64,000 bases of DNA from Mesobacillus maritimus (GCF_019749255.1 NZ_JACWFH010000008.1:62001-126000), one strand, 5' to 3'. Counted from the first letter of the stretch, positions 36,957 through 46,781 are shown. A program made the numbers and translations. Notes: generated by a model not told the origin, from the letters alone.

Positions 36957-38303
36957 ATGCCTACAGTTGCTTTCCATACACTTGGTTGTAAAGTAAATCA
37001 TTATGAAACAGAGGCAATCTGGCAATTATTTAAGGAACAAAATTATGACCGTGTTGAATTTGAAGCAACAGCGGATGTTTATGTGATTAATACCTGTACA
37101 GTTACCAATACTGGTGACAAAAAGAGTAGACAGGTGATTCGTCGTGCAGTTCGTAAAAATCCAGATGCTGTTATTTGTGTGACTGGGTGTTATGCTCAAA
37201 CATCTCCAGCTGAAATTATGGCTATTCCTGGTGTGGATATTGTTGTGGGTACACAGGATAGAGTAAAAATGCTTGAGTACATTGAGCAGTATAAACATGA
37301 GCGTGAGCCTATTAACGGTGTCCGTAATATTATGAAAAACCGTGTTTATGAGGAATTAGATGTTCCTGCGTTTACTGACCGTACAAGAGCTTCTCTTAAA
37401 ATTCAAGAAGGCTGTAATAACTTCTGTACATTTTGTATTATTCCTTGGGCACGTGGCTTAATGAGATCTCGTGATCCACAAGAAGTCATTCACCAAGCAC
37501 AACAGCTAGTAGATGCAGGTTATAAAGAAATCGTTCTAACGGGCATTCATACAGGTGGATACGGTGAGGATATGAAAGACTACAATCTTGCTAAACTTCT
37601 TGTAGATCTTGAAGCGAATGTCAAAGGTTTACAGCGCCTACGGATTTCTTCCATCGAGGCTAGTCAGATTTCGGATGAAGTGATTGAAGTCATTGCTAAA
37701 TCGAATATTGTTGTGCGACATCTGCACATCCCAATTCAATCTGGATCTGATACGGTACTAAAAAGAATGCGTCGAAAATATACAATGGAGTTTTTCGGAG
37801 AGCGCATTAATCGCCTGAAGGAAGTGCTTCCTGGATTGGCAGTTACCTCTGATGTTATTGTCGGATTCCCTGGTGAAACGGAAGAAGAGTTTATGGAAAC
37901 CTACAATTTTATTAAAGAACATAAATTCTCTGAGCTTCATGTTTTCCCATATTCAAAGCGTACAGGTACACCTGCTGCACGTATGGAAGATCAGGTGGAT
38001 GAAGAGGTTAAAAATGAGCGTGTACACCGACTTATTGCTCTTTCCGACCAGTTAGCAAAAGAGTATGCTTCTCAATTTGAGAACGAAGTACTTGAGATTA
38101 TTCCTGAAGAGGAATCCAAAGACAACGAAGGATATTTGGTTGGCTACACTGATAACTATCTTAAAGTCCTTCTTCCAGCAACTGAAGACTTAATTGGTAA
38201 GCTTGTGAAAGTGAAACTTACAAAAGTTGGTTATCCATATAATGAAGGCCAGTTTGTTCGTGTTCTAGATGAAGATACAGTTACTGAAAAAGCAGCGATA
38301 TAA
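36957..38303 (+). CDS. mtaB: tRNA N6-threonylcarbamoyladenosine (37)-C2 methylthiotransferase MtaB
   Basis: 448 aa from ATG 36957. N-terminal UPF0004 domain with three Cys (FHTLGCKVN, NTCTVTN, CVTGCYAQ) binding the auxiliary cluster; radical SAM core CNNFCTFC; C-terminal TRAM domain from about 375. Forms ms2t6A at position 37 of tRNAs reading ANN codons. B. subtilis name yqeV; the match in order and sequence is close. Confidence 0.97.
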   Translation: MPTVAFHTLGCKVNHYETEAIWQLFKEQNYDRVEFEATADVYVINTCTVTNTGDKKSRQVIRRAVRKNPDAVICVTGCYAQTSPAEIMAIPGVDIVVGTQDRVKMLEYIEQYKHEREPINGVRNIMKNRVYEELDVPAFTDRTRASLKIQEGCNNFCTFCIIPWARGLMRSRDPQEVIHQAQQLVDAGYKEIVLTGIHTGGYGEDMKDYNLAKLLVDLEANVKGLQRLRISSIEASQISDEVIEVIAKSNIVVRHLHIPIQSGSDTVLKRMRRKYTMEFFGERINRLKEVLPGLAVTSDVIVGFPGETEEEFMETYNFIKEHKFSELHVFPYSKRTGTPAARMEDQVDEEVKNERVHRLIALSDQLAKEYASQFENEVLEIIPEEESKDNEGYLVGYTDNYLKVLLPATEDLIGKLVKVKLTKVGYPYNEGQFVRVLDEDTVTEKAAI

Positions 38304-38368
38304 AGGGATAATAATCTGTGTTTACGGAATGTAATTCCAATCGTGTTTAAAAACTATTTAGTTTGAAG

Positions 38369-38398
38369 CCTAAATCATTCGTGATTTAGGTTTTTTTT
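38369..38398 (+). terminator. Terminator after mtaB
   Basis: CCTAAATCA (38369-38377), UUCG tetraloop, TGATTTAGG (38382-38390), eight T. Textbook intrinsic terminator. Confidence 0.96.
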
Positions 38399-38460
38399 AT
38401 GTGGTTTTTTATCCGAAACGACGGAATTAAAAAAGTTTAATAAGCTGAAAGAGGAAATAA

Positions 38461-39000
38461 GTCCTTGACGCCTACTCAAGGACAAACCTTGGATGGAAGC
38501 AGAGCATTTTGTCCATGTGAGTAGTATCAAAGACAAGATTGGATGGAAGGAGAGTATTTTGTCTATGAGGGGCAGTCTCAAGGACAAAATAGGATGGAAG
38601 GAGAGTATTTTGTCTATGAGAGGCCGTTTCAAAGACAAAATCTGATAGAGGAAGAGCATTTTGTCTAAGAGAGACAGTCTCAAGGACAAAATTGGATGGA
38701 AGCAGAGTATTTTGTCTAAGAGAGACAGTCTCAAGAACAAAACAGGATGAAAGTAGAGTATTTTGTCTATGAGAGACAGTCTCAAGGATAAAATTGGATG
38801 GAAGCAGAGTATTTTGTCTAAGAGAGACAGTCTCAAGGACAAAACAGGGAAGGAAGTAGAGCATTTTGTCTAAGAGAGACAGTCTCAAGAACAAAACAGG
38901 ATGGAAGGAGAGTATTTTGTCTATGAGAGTCAGTCTCAAGGACAAAACAGGATGGAAGGAGAGGTATTTTGTCTAAGAGAGGCAGTCTCAAAGATAAAAC
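38461..39000. repeat. Tandem array of ten 50-52 bp units
   Basis: The element ATTTTGTCTA or a close variant recurs at about 38511, 38561, 38612, 38663, 38714, 38765, 38816, 38868, 38919 and 38971 (mostly 51-bp steps). Unit core: GTCTAAGAGAGACAGTCTCA, AGGACAAAA, GGATGGAAG and AGAGTATTTT. Same family as the 5035 array (shared CTCAAGGACAAAA and ATGAGAG palindrome), different linker. The last part of the gap (39001-39108) holds degenerate remnants. Confidence 0.93.
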
Positions 39001-39108
39001 CTGGTGGAAAAAGAATAGTTGCCCATGAGTGATCTATCTCTACCTCATGGACAACCGTTTACAGGAAAGATTAACAGCCTCTCCTATCGACAATAAGCTA
39101 CTCAGTCC

Positions 39109-40041
39109 TTATTGTAGTTTATTGCGCCCGTGAAGGAAGATAATCATTTTACCGAAACGCTCGGCAAATGGAAGAACAAGTAGTGACGAAATGACATTGT
39201 ATAAAACGCTAGCATGTGCAAGTTGGACGTCCATTCGATCTGCAGTTAGAGGAGCTATTTTTGCATAATCATCAACCAGTGGGAAGAACACAAGCATGCC
39301 TGCAAAGTTCAGCCAAAAGTGAGCGTAAGCTGTTAGTCTTGCTTCTTTTCCTGCTCCTGCAGACGCTAATAGCGCGGTTGCGCAGGTACCGATGTTCGCG
39401 CCAAGCATTGCAGCGAGAGCAGCTGCAAATTCAATCGTCCCCTCTGAAAGAAACCCCATTAGGATTCCTGACATTGCTGTGCTCGATTGAATGATAGCCG
39501 TCAACACTGTACCAGCTGCTAGACTTACAAATAAATTAGTATTCATCTGATTTAAGGTATGTTCAATGACAGGTAGAGTCGTTAACGGGTCGGCTAAATA
39601 TGAAAACCCACGCATGGCTGCGAATACTGACGCCATCCCAAAAAGGATTCTACCAATATTCTGATACCTTGAAGCCTTCGTTACCATCATAAACGCTCCG
39701 ATAACCGCAAGCGGAACAATAAAAATATCAATATTAATTGTAATCATTTCTAGTGTGAATGTGGTTCCAATATTTGAACCTAGAATAATTCCGATTGATT
39801 GGCGGAAGGTTAAAATGCCTGCGCTGATCAATCCTATTGTGATCACCATTACAGCTGAACTGCTATGGAGAATAGCGGTAACAATTGCTCCTGCTATGAG
39901 TCCTTTCAAAGGTGTACCTGTCATCCTTACTATCCATATTTTCATTGAATCAGCGGAAAGACTAAATAGACCTTTTCGAAGGACCATCATCCCTAAAAGG
40001 AAGACAGCAACAAATAGAATAAACAAAGCTAAATAGACCAT
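39109..40041 (-). CDS. yqeW: Na/Pi cotransporter family protein YqeW
   Basis: 310 aa from ATG 40041 (GGTGGGGG upstream; the ATG at 40059 has no site). Eight or so membrane helices. Carries the inverted repeat of the NptA/PNaS family: SSSAVMVITIGLISAG with SNIGTTFT, and QSSTAMSGILMGFLSEG with ANIGTCATA. Expected sodium-dependent phosphate transport; B. subtilis YqeW is not well characterised. Lies on the opposite strand between mtaB and rpsU. Confidence 0.92.
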   Translation of the reverse strand: MVYLALFILFVAVFLLGMMVLRKGLFSLSADSMKIWIVRMTGTPLKGLIAGAIVTAILHSSSAVMVITIGLISAGILTFRQSIGIILGSNIGTTFTLEMITINIDIFIVPLAVIGAFMMVTKASRYQNIGRILFGMASVFAAMRGFSYLADPLTTLPVIEHTLNQMNTNLFVSLAAGTVLTAIIQSSTAMSGILMGFLSEGTIEFAAALAAMLGANIGTCATALLASAGAGKEARLTAYAHFWLNFAGMLVFFPLVDDYAKIAPLTADRMDVQLAHASVLYNVISSLLVLPFAERFGKMIIFLHGRNKLQ

Positions 40042-40150
40042 TGACCCCCACCCTTTCATTCTATATCTATGAAAACCAAGGATGGACATGTCTTATATTT
40101 TCGTTTATATGGACAATATCATTATTATTAAATATAAGCTTTAAATTCAG

Positions 40151-40179
40151 TTGACCTATCAACGCTGTTATATTATAAT
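40151..40179 (+). promoter_or_regulatory. Promoter of rpsU-yqeY
   Basis: TTGACC (40151-40156), 17-nt spacer, TATAAT (40174-40179). Strong SigA-type promoter 65 nt before rpsU. Confidence 0.8.
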
Positions 40180-40244
40180 TGCAAAGTACATGGTATCCAT
40201 GTGTTTTCATGTAAGTGTGTTGTGTTCGGAGGGAGGGAAAGAGA

Positions 40245-40418
40245 ATGTCTAAAACTGTTGTTCGCAAAAACGAATCGCTTGAAGATGCTCTTCGACGCTT
40301 CAAAAAAACTGTATCGAAATCAGGTACAATTCAAGAAGCTAGAAAGCGCGAATTCTATGAAAAGCCTAGTGTAAAGCGTAAGAAAAAGTCTGAAGCTGCT
40401 AGAAAACGCAAGTTCTAA
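40245..40418 (+). CDS. rpsU: 30S ribosomal protein S21
   Basis: 57 aa from ATG 40245 (GGAGGGAGGG upstream). Starts [19 protein letters not shown] and ends in a very basic [11 protein letters not shown] tail. Small subunit protein near the platform, involved in mRNA binding. Linked to yqeY by a 16-nt gap, the normal Bacillus arrangement. Confidence 0.97.
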   Translation: MSKTVVRKNESLEDALRRFKKTVSKSGTIQEARKREFYEKPSVKRKKKSEAARKRKF

Positions 40419-40434
40419 GAGAGGGTGGAATCAT

Positions 40435-40881
40435 TTGAGTCTTCTCGAGCGTTTAAATAAAGATATAATCCAAGCGATGAAGAACAAGGAAAAAGACAAA
40501 CTCACGACGTTTCGGATGATAAAGTCTTCCTTGCAAAACGAAGCAATTAAGCTCGGGAAGCAGGAGTTGTCCGAAGAGGAAGAGTTGACTGTACTTTCTC
40601 GCGAAATGAAACAACGCAAAGATTCCCTCCAGGAATTTGATAAAGCAGGTCGTGAAGACCTTGTTGAAAAATTGCGAATGGAACTATCCTATGTCAAAGC
40701 ATATATGCCGAAGCAACTCAGTGAAGAAGAGTTGATGACTATAATTTCAGAGACTATCGCAGTGATTGGGGCATCGTCTAAAGCTGACATGGGCAAAGTG
40801 ATGGCTGCTCTCATGCCTAAAGTTAAGGGTAAGGCAGATGGATCACTTGTAAATAAACTTGTACAACAACACCTTTCATAA
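40435..40881 (+). CDS. yqeY: GatB/YqeY domain-containing protein
   Basis: 148 aa from TTG 40435 with GAGGGTGG upstream. All-helical YqeY fold similar to the tail domain of GatB (amidotransferase). Segments [19 protein letters not shown], then [16 protein letters not shown] and the C-terminal [19 protein letters not shown] are family landmarks. Suspected tRNA-binding helper; exact role unknown. Ends with a hairpin terminator. Confidence 0.95.
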   Translation: MSLLERLNKDIIQAMKNKEKDKLTTFRMIKSSLQNEAIKLGKQELSEEEELTVLSREMKQRKDSLQEFDKAGREDLVEKLRMELSYVKAYMPKQLSEEELMTIISETIAVIGASSKADMGKVMAALMPKVKGKADGSLVNKLVQQHLS

Positions 40882-40895
40882 AAAAATGAGCACTG

Positions 40896-40922
40896 GCCGT
40901 AAGCATTTTGCTTACGGCTTTA
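40896..40922 (+). terminator. Terminator after yqeY
   Basis: GCCGTAAGCA (40896-40905) pairs with TGCTTACGGC (40909-40918), three-base loop, short T tail. Confidence 0.82.
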
Positions 40923-41065
40923 ATTATGTTCATTATGTGGTACATAAAATGGATACGTATGGTACGATAAGACTATACATAGGATATATGGTTTTTTAAG
41001 TCATTAGCCCCGAATGGTCAAAAGAGTTCCTTTAAGCGATTTAGTGATAAAACTATTAAAGGAAA

Positions 41066-41092
41066 TGAAACTATCAGGGTAGGATAAACGTA
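41066..41092 (+). promoter_or_regulatory. SigW-type promoter of yqeZ-floA-yqfB
   Basis: TGAAAC (41066-41071), 17-nt spacer, CGTA (41089-41092): ECF SigW consensus. In B. subtilis this operon belongs to the SigW envelope-stress regulon, which supports the call. Confidence 0.82.
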
Positions 41093-41132
41093 TTACAGGA
41101 AGCCGCAAAAAAATTAGAAAGGGGGGTGGGAT

Positions 41133-42449
41133 TTGAGAGCAAATCGGATTGTCATTTTGTTCCTTTTAGTAATGGGCTTTGTTTTTTCGCTTTTCCCTGT
41201 AGGGACGTCAGCACAAGGAGAAACCATTTATGTAGTACCGGTGGAAAAGACAGTAGAAAAAGGCTTATTTGCATTTTTAGAAAGAGCTGTTTCGGAAGCT
41301 GAAGCAGATGGTGCTTCGGCCATTATTTTTGACGTTAATACACCTGGTGGTGCTGTTGATGCGGCCGGGGAGATTGGAAAGTTGTTTACAACAACAGATA
41401 TTCGGACCATAGCCTTTGTAAACAAACAAGCTTTATCTGCTGGAGCCTTTATTTCATTGAATGCTGATGAAATTTACATGGTGCCCGGAGCTGTAATGGG
41501 CTCTGCTGCGGTTATCGATCAAAGTGGAAATGCAGCTGATAAAAAAGCTCAGTCCTATTGGCTAGCTGCGATGAAAAGTGCTGCCGAAGAGTCTGGACGT
41601 GATCCGCTCTATGCTGAGGCAATGGCAAACGATGAAGTGGATTTGCCGGAGTATGGTGCGGGAAAAGGCGAGCTCTTGACGCTGACGACAGATCAGGCAT
41701 TAGAGGTTGGCTACTCTGATGGTACCGTATCTAATTTAGATCATTTAATTGAAACACTAGGTTACCAGGATCCGGTCATAAAGAATGTTGAAGAGAGTTT
41801 TGCTGAAAAGCTAGCAAGATTTATTACGCATCCTGTTGTGGTCCCTATACTATTATCAATTGGTAGTCTAGGTCTAGTGCTTGAATTGTATTCTCCAGGA
41901 TTTGGTATACCTGGGTTCATGGGAATTTCTTCATTACTTCTATTCTTTTATGGTCATTTAGTTGCTGGGTTAGCGGGATATGAGGCCATTATTCTGTTTG
42001 TCATTGGTCTCGGTTTAATTATCCTCGAGCTTTTTGTGCCAGGTGGAATCGCCGGGATTATTGGATTTATAGCCGTTATTGGTAGCTTCTTCTTGGCATC
42101 AGGAAATATTGTTCATATGGGAATATCCCTATTGATTGCTCTAATCCTTTCAGTTCTAGTATCTATCCTGATGGTAAAGGTGTTGGGGAAAAAAGTGAAA
42201 TTCTTTAGAAAAATTATACTGACAGATTCAACCAGTACCGATAGTGGCTATGTGTCAAATAAAACACGAAACGATTTAGTTGGAGTAGAAGGCGTTACAA
42301 TTACTGCTCTGAGACCTGCTGGTACAGTTAAGGTTGGAGACGAACGACTTGATGTTGTCAGTGAAGGTGGCTTTATCCAAAAGGATAAGAAAGTCAAAAT
42401 TGTAAAAGCAGAAGGTTCGAGAATTGTGGTCCGAGAAATAATTGAGTAA
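41133..42449 (+). CDS. yqeZ: NfeD family membrane-bound serine protease-like protein YqeZ
   Basis: 438 aa from TTG 41133 (GGGGGGTGG upstream). Signal peptide (about 1-28, ending GTSAQG), ClpP-like domain (about 30-215) with [12 protein letters not shown] and the LSAGAFIS motif holding the probable catalytic Ser, then four or five membrane helices (about 230-340) and an OB-fold C-terminal domain (from about 370). Long-form NfeD, partner of the flotillin-like FloA encoded next; reported to function in membrane organisation and stress response. Confidence 0.94.
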   Translation: MRANRIVILFLLVMGFVFSLFPVGTSAQGETIYVVPVEKTVEKGLFAFLERAVSEAEADGASAIIFDVNTPGGAVDAAGEIGKLFTTTDIRTIAFVNKQALSAGAFISLNADEIYMVPGAVMGSAAVIDQSGNAADKKAQSYWLAAMKSAAEESGRDPLYAEAMANDEVDLPEYGAGKGELLTLTTDQALEVGYSDGTVSNLDHLIETLGYQDPVIKNVEESFAEKLARFITHPVVVPILLSIGSLGLVLELYSPGFGIPGFMGISSLLLFFYGHLVAGLAGYEAIILFVIGLGLIILELFVPGGIAGIIGFIAVIGSFFLASGNIVHMGISLLIALILSVLVSILMVKVLGKKVKFFRKIILTDSTSTDSGYVSNKTRNDLVGVEGVTITALRPAGTVKVGDERLDVVSEGGFIQKDKKVKIVKAEGSRIVVREIIE

Positions 42450-42472
42450 TACATCGATTGGAGGAAATAGTT

Positions 42473-43474
42473 ATGGTATTTACTAGCGGTACAATTTTTG
42501 TACTAGTTGCAGTTGTAATAGGTTTAATACTGCTTAGCGTTTTATTTACTTTCGTACCAGTTATGCTATGGATTTCAGCATTAGCTGCTGGGGTAAAGGT
42601 AAGCATCTTTACATTGATTGGGATGAGATTACGTCGAGTTATCCCAAGTCGAGTGATTAATCCATTAATTAAGGCTCATAAAGCTGGGCTTGGAGTAACA
42701 ACGAACCAGTTGGAGAGTCATTATCTTGCTGGGGGAAATGTAGACCGTGTCGTGAATGCGTTAATCGCTGCTCACCGTGCAAACATTGAACTCTCGTTTG
42801 AAAGAGCTGCTGCGATTGACCTAGCAGGGCGTGACGTGCTTGAAGCTGTCCAGATGAGTGTTAACCCTAAAGTAATTGAAACGCCGTTTATAGCCGGTGT
42901 TGCAATGGACGGGATTGAGGTAAAAGCGAAAGCCCGTATCACGGTACGAGCGAATATTGACCGCCTTGTCGGTGGTGCTGGTGAAGAGACCATTGTAGCC
43001 CGTGTCGGGGAAGGGATTGTCTCGACTATCGGTTCTTCAGATAATCACAAAAAAGTGTTGGAAAACCCAGATATGATTTCCCAGACAGTATTAGCTAAAG
43101 GGCTTGATGCTGGTACAGCATTTGAAATCCTCTCGATTGATATCGCCGATGTTGATATCGGTAAAAATATCGGTGCGGAATTGCAAACAGAACAAGCTGA
43201 GGCAGATAAGAAAATTGCTCAGGCTAAGGCCGAAGAACGTAGAGCAATGGCTGTAGCTCAAGAACAGGAAATGAAGGCTCGAGTTGAAGAAATGAGAGCA
43301 AAAGTGGTTGAATCAGAAGCAACTGTGCCATTGGCCATGGCTGAAGCGCTAAAATCGGGGAATATTGGTGTTATGGATTACATGAACATCCAAAATATTT
43401 CTGCTGATACTGATATGAGAGACTCATTTGGTAAGCTTTCAGGTGGAAAAAAAGACGATAAAAAGAATGACTAA
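42473..43474 (+). CDS. floA: Flotillin-like protein FloA
   Basis: 333 aa from ATG 42473 (TTGGAGG 9 nt upstream). N-terminal hydrophobic hairpin (about 5-40), SPFH/PHB-like domain (about 50-220) and a helical Ala/Glu-rich tail (about 235-285, [18 protein letters not shown]) for oligomers. Scaffold of functional membrane microdomains; B. subtilis name yqfA. Forms one operon with yqeZ and yqfB. Confidence 0.96.
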   Translation: MVFTSGTIFVLVAVVIGLILLSVLFTFVPVMLWISALAAGVKVSIFTLIGMRLRRVIPSRVINPLIKAHKAGLGVTTNQLESHYLAGGNVDRVVNALIAAHRANIELSFERAAAIDLAGRDVLEAVQMSVNPKVIETPFIAGVAMDGIEVKAKARITVRANIDRLVGGAGEETIVARVGEGIVSTIGSSDNHKKVLENPDMISQTVLAKGLDAGTAFEILSIDIADVDIGKNIGAELQTEQAEADKKIAQAKAEERRAMAVAQEQEMKARVEEMRAKVVESEATVPLAMAEALKSGNIGVMDYMNIQNISADTDMRDSFGKLSGGKKDDKKND

Positions 43475-43504
43475 TGAATTCAGGATGTAAAGGAGGTACC
43501 TTAG

Positions 43505-44002
43505 ATGGAATTCCTATTTGAAAACCCCCTCATCATCTTTGTCTTGATTGGAATTATCTCAAGCTTGTTTAAAAAGGTAAAAGGGGAACAAGAGCAGCAG
43601 CCTAAAAGGCCGGTGCGTCCTGAGCAACAAGGACCTACTTGGAATTCAGAGGGACAGATGCCTACGGAACCTCTTAAACCACTGAGGACCGAAACGTCCG
43701 AAGATGAACGGTTCGAAGAGAAGAAGGAATTTACCGGTGTACCGGAAAATCCGTTCTTGGATATCCAAAAGAAGTATGAGGAAAGACGCCGCGAGAATGA
43801 ATACAAAAAGTCACCTCGATCCAACAATTTACAGAGTCGGTCGATAGCAACAACCACTTCATTGAAGAAGGATGAGTCACCAGAAGGAGTCTCATTAGAC
43901 TTGAGCCCAGAGGCAGACCGGTTAATTGAAGGGATTGCTTGGGCGCAGGTTCTTGGGGAGCCTCGTTCACGGAATCCGCACCGGACGATGAGGCGTAAAT
44001 AA
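43505..44002 (+). CDS. yqfB: YqfB-like protein, third gene of the floA operon
   Basis: 165 aa. N-terminal hydrophobic segment (about 6-22, NPLIIFVLIGIISSLF), then a long polar, Pro- and Glu-rich region with no clear fold, and a conserved-looking tail EGIAWAQVLGEPRSRNPH. AAAGGAGG lies upstream. Placed like yqfB of B. subtilis, which is shorter (about 131 aa). Function unknown; SigW co-regulation with FloA suggests a membrane microdomain role, an inference. Confidence 0.8.
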   Translation: MEFLFENPLIIFVLIGIISSLFKKVKGEQEQQPKRPVRPEQQGPTWNSEGQMPTEPLKPLRTETSEDERFEEKKEFTGVPENPFLDIQKKYEERRRENEYKKSPRSNNLQSRSIATTTSLKKDESPEGVSLDLSPEADRLIEGIAWAQVLGEPRSRNPHRTMRRK

Positions 44003-44044
44003 ATCGTTAATTAAAGCTCGACTAGGAAGTTAAAAAGAAGTGCT

Positions 44045-44094
44045 AGAACCCTTTTTCAGCTCATACATATGAGATGAAAGGGGGTTCTTTTTTT
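44045..44094 (+). terminator. Long hairpin terminator abutting yqfC
   Basis: AGAACCCTTTTTCA, G, CTCAT pairs with ATGAG, A, TGAAAGGGGGTTCT (two G-U pairs), followed by seven T ending at 44094. The yqfC ATG is the next base, and its Shine-Dalgarno AAAGGGGG lies within the 3' arm. CATACATA in the loop (44062-44069) resembles a SigE -10, without a convincing -35. Confidence 0.88.
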
Positions 44095-44379
44095 ATGGCA
44101 AAAAAATGGAGCCAGCTTATACGAAATTGGATGAGCCAGACCATGGATCTTCCACCCGATGTCATGATGGATCTCCCCCGAATTACAATGGTTGGTCAAA
44201 TCCATATCTATATTGAGAACCACCGTGGCTTACTTGCTTTCTCTGACAGGGAAGTTCGGCTGTTGCTTGAGCAAGGACAGCTTCTTGTTAAAGGGAAGGC
44301 GTTTGTAATAAAAACGATTTTGCCAGAAGAAATTTTACTTGAAGGAAAAATTGACCAGGTGATATATATCAATGAATGA
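44095..44379 (+). CDS. yqfC: Sporulation protein YqfC
   Basis: 94 aa from ATG 44095; ATG 44074 in the hairpin loop would add seven residues. YabP/YqfC family: a small beta-rich protein with DLPPDVMMDLPRITMVG and HIYIENHRGLLAFSDREVRLL. In B. subtilis yqfC and yqfD are expressed in the mother cell under SigE and are important for sporulation. Translation signal is embedded in the preceding hairpin, so expression may depend on where the transcript begins. Confidence 0.92.
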   Translation: MAKKWSQLIRNWMSQTMDLPPDVMMDLPRITMVGQIHIYIENHRGLLAFSDREVRLLLEQGQLLVKGKAFVIKTILPEEILLEGKIDQVIYINE

Positions 44380-44394
44380 TTCAGGAGGAAATAC

Positions 44395-45624
44395 ATGAAA
44401 AATCAGTGGATAAACGGTTTGATTGGTATCGTCCGAGTAAAAGTAACTGGCAGAGGGGTAGAGCGGTTTTTAAACCAATTAACGAGAAATGAAATTCTTA
44501 TCTGGAATGTAAAAAGGCACGGAACACAAGCCATTACCTTTCAAATAAGGTTAACCGATATAAAAAAGCTTCGTGGACCTGCCAGAGCAAGTGAGTGCAA
44601 AATTCGATTTATTGAGAGGGCGGGCGGCCCTTTCTTTTTACAGAGATTATGGACAAACAGTGGGTTTGTCATAGGGGCAGTTGCCTTTTTTGCACTGATT
44701 TTAATCTTATCAAATATGGTTTGGGGGATTGAAATAAAGGGGGCAAGCCCAGCTACTGAATATCAAATACGGAAGGAATTAGACGATATGGGGGTGAAAA
44801 TTGGGACACCCCAATTTAAAGTGGATAATGTAGATGTTATTCAACGGGAACTAACTGATAAAGTAAAGGCTTTGACATGGGTAGGGGTGGAATTACAGGG
44901 GACAACCTATCATTTTCAGGTTGTTGAAAAAGCGGAGCCGGAGAAACCAGAGTTATATAGTGCACAGAATCTCGTCGCAACCAAGAAGGCTACAATCGTC
45001 AAAATGTTTGTTGAAGAAGGGGAGCAAGTTGTTGAGTTAAACGATAATGTAAAACCAGGACAGTTGCTTGTTTCTGGATTAATTGGGAAAGAGGATGAAA
45101 AACAGCCGGTTGCAGCAAGAGGTGAAATTCTTGGAGAAACCTGGTATAAATCTCAGGTTGAACTGCCGCTCAATTCAACCTTTCAAGTATTTAGTGGGGA
45201 AGAAAAACGAAAATACCACCTCAATATTGGGAGTGCTACTATTCCAGTTTGGGGATTCGGAGATCATCAATATAAAGAATTTGAACAGGAGACCAGAGAT
45301 TATCGATTAAAATTGCTTAAATGGGAGCTTCCTGTGACCTTTAAAACTGATACCATACGCGAAAGGGAAGAGGTCAATCGGACTTATACCGAGAAGGAAG
45401 CAATTAAAAGAGCAACTGATTTGGCAAGAAAAGATATAAAAAACCAGTTACCTGAAGATGCTACTATAAAAGGGGAAGAAATTTTACATCAGTCAATAAA
45501 GAATGGTAAAGTAAAACTATCCATACTATTTCAAGTAATAGAAAATATCGCAGAAGGCCAACCAATAATCCAAGGAGACGAAGATGACTCAAGATTTGAA
45601 AACAATGGAAATCCAACTAGTTAA
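44395..45624 (+). CDS. yqfD: Sporulation protein YqfD
   Basis: 409 aa. N-terminal domain (about 1-85), one membrane helix (about 92-112, FVIGAVAFFALILILSN), and a long extracytoplasmic domain. Needed for sporulation in B. subtilis and distantly related in fold to SpoIIIAG/SpoIVA-associated ring-building proteins; exact role unknown. Follows yqfC by 15 nt with CAGGAGG. Its last 41 nt overlap phoH, which is read in another frame. Confidence 0.93.
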   Translation: MKNQWINGLIGIVRVKVTGRGVERFLNQLTRNEILIWNVKRHGTQAITFQIRLTDIKKLRGPARASECKIRFIERAGGPFFLQRLWTNSGFVIGAVAFFALILILSNMVWGIEIKGASPATEYQIRKELDDMGVKIGTPQFKVDNVDVIQRELTDKVKALTWVGVELQGTTYHFQVVEKAEPEKPELYSAQNLVATKKATIVKMFVEEGEQVVELNDNVKPGQLLVSGLIGKEDEKQPVAARGEILGETWYKSQVELPLNSTFQVFSGEEKRKYHLNIGSATIPVWGFGDHQYKEFEQETRDYRLKLLKWELPVTFKTDTIREREEVNRTYTEKEAIKRATDLARKDIKNQLPEDATIKGEEILHQSIKNGKVKLSILFQVIENIAEGQPIIQGDEDDSRFENNGNPTS

Positions 45625-46552
45625 TCATGAAGAAGCAATTGCATTGTTTGGAAACTCTGATGCCAACCTTAAAGCGGTGGAGAAAGAGTTAAGCATCTCA
45701 ATTGTTACTAGAGGTGAATCAGTCAATCTTTCAGGTGATCCTGAGAAAGTTGAATTAGCACGGGTAATACTTGAAAAGCTGATTGCCGTCGTTAGGAAAG
45801 GAATTAATATCAGTGAAAGGGATGTCATCTATGCTATTCAACTAGCTGAAAAGGGCACCCTTGACTATTTTGAAGATCTCTATAATGAAGAAGTTGCGAA
45901 AAACTCCAAAGGGAAGCCGATTCGGGCTAAAACACTTGGACAAAGGTATTATATCAATGCGATTAAAAAGAATGACCTTGTTTTCGGTATTGGTCCTGCT
46001 GGGACCGGTAAAACCTATCTTGCAGTTGTCATGGCTGTAAGTGCGTTGAAAAATGGGAATGTAAACAAAATTATTTTAACGCGACCAGCTGTTGAGGCTG
46101 GGGAAAGTCTAGGTTTCCTTCCAGGAGATTTAAAGGAAAAGGTAGATCCTTATTTACGACCATTGTATGATGCCTTGCACGATATCCTAGGCATGGAACA
46201 TACCCAACGCCTAATTGAACGTGGGACAATTGAAATTGCCCCGCTTGCGTACATGAGAGGAAGAACATTGGATGATGCTTTTGTTATTCTAGACGAAGCT
46301 CAGAATACGACACAAGCACAGATGAAGATGTTTCTTACGCGACTAGGTTTTGGATCTAAAATGGTTATTACGGGAGACCAAACTCAAATTGACCTACCAA
46401 GAGGGGTAAAGTCTGGACTGATTATGGCGGAAGCAATTCTCTCACAAGTAAAGGGAATTGAGTTTATTCATTTGGAACAAACAGATGTAGTGAGGCATCC
46501 GCTAGTAGCTCGAATTATTCGTGCCTACGAAAACAATGACGAACAGAAATAG
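45584..46552 (+). CDS. phoH: PhoH family P-loop protein
   Basis: 322 aa from ATG 45584, AGGAG 6 nt upstream, inside the end of yqfD. N-terminal KH-like part, then ATPase domain: Walker A GPAGTGKTY (about 138-146) and Walker B-like VILDEAQNTT. PhoH proteins are thought to be RNA-related ATPases or helicases; often next to ybeY, which acts in rRNA maturation, and here ybeY is two genes away. Confidence 0.95.
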   Translation: MTQDLKTMEIQLVNHEEAIALFGNSDANLKAVEKELSISIVTRGESVNLSGDPEKVELARVILEKLIAVVRKGINISERDVIYAIQLAEKGTLDYFEDLYNEEVAKNSKGKPIRAKTLGQRYYINAIKKNDLVFGIGPAGTGKTYLAVVMAVSALKNGNVNKIILTRPAVEAGESLGFLPGDLKEKVDPYLRPLYDALHDILGMEHTQRLIERGTIEIAPLAYMRGRTLDDAFVILDEAQNTTQAQMKMFLTRLGFGSKMVITGDQTQIDLPRGVKSGLIMAEAILSQVKGIEFIHLEQTDVVRHPLVARIIRAYENNDEQK

Positions 46553-46578
46553 TCTGTCCCTTTCGGACAGACTTTTTA
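46551..46578 (+). terminator. Terminator after phoH
   Basis: AGTCTGTCC (46551-46559) pairs with GGACAGACT (46565-46573), then five T. The stem begins at the phoH stop codon. Confidence 0.93.
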
Positions 46579-46623
46579 GTTGTTCTAAATAACAAAAGGA
46601 ACAATCGTTTCCCTAGATTTCAG

Positions 46624-46672
46624 TTGAAGCGCTCCAGTCCTGTCGTGTGCTAAAAGGGCACTTCCGCTTTTC
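46624..46672. repeat. GC-rich dispersed hairpin repeat
   Basis: AAGCGCTCCAG, then GTGTGCTAAAAGGGC and CTTCCGCTTTTCT. Same plan as the element at 55895 (AGCGC, GTGCTAAA, GGGC, CGCTTTT). Confidence 0.55.
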
Positions 46673-46781
46673 TAATTGAAAGATGAAAGTTAGCAAAAAA
46701 ACTGGTATGATGTAAAATAATGAAGATAAATTTTCCAATTAACGTATTTCTTGTTAGCAAGGACGGGAAAGGAGGCATGGA

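Noticed and set aside
38375-38945. Two overlapping reverse ORFs of about 155 codons
   Set aside because: Same cause: translation of the 51-bp repeat array in two frames, without ribosome sites.
38461-39000. CRISPR array
   Set aside because: Units are repeated over their whole length with no unique spacers, and no cas genes are nearby.
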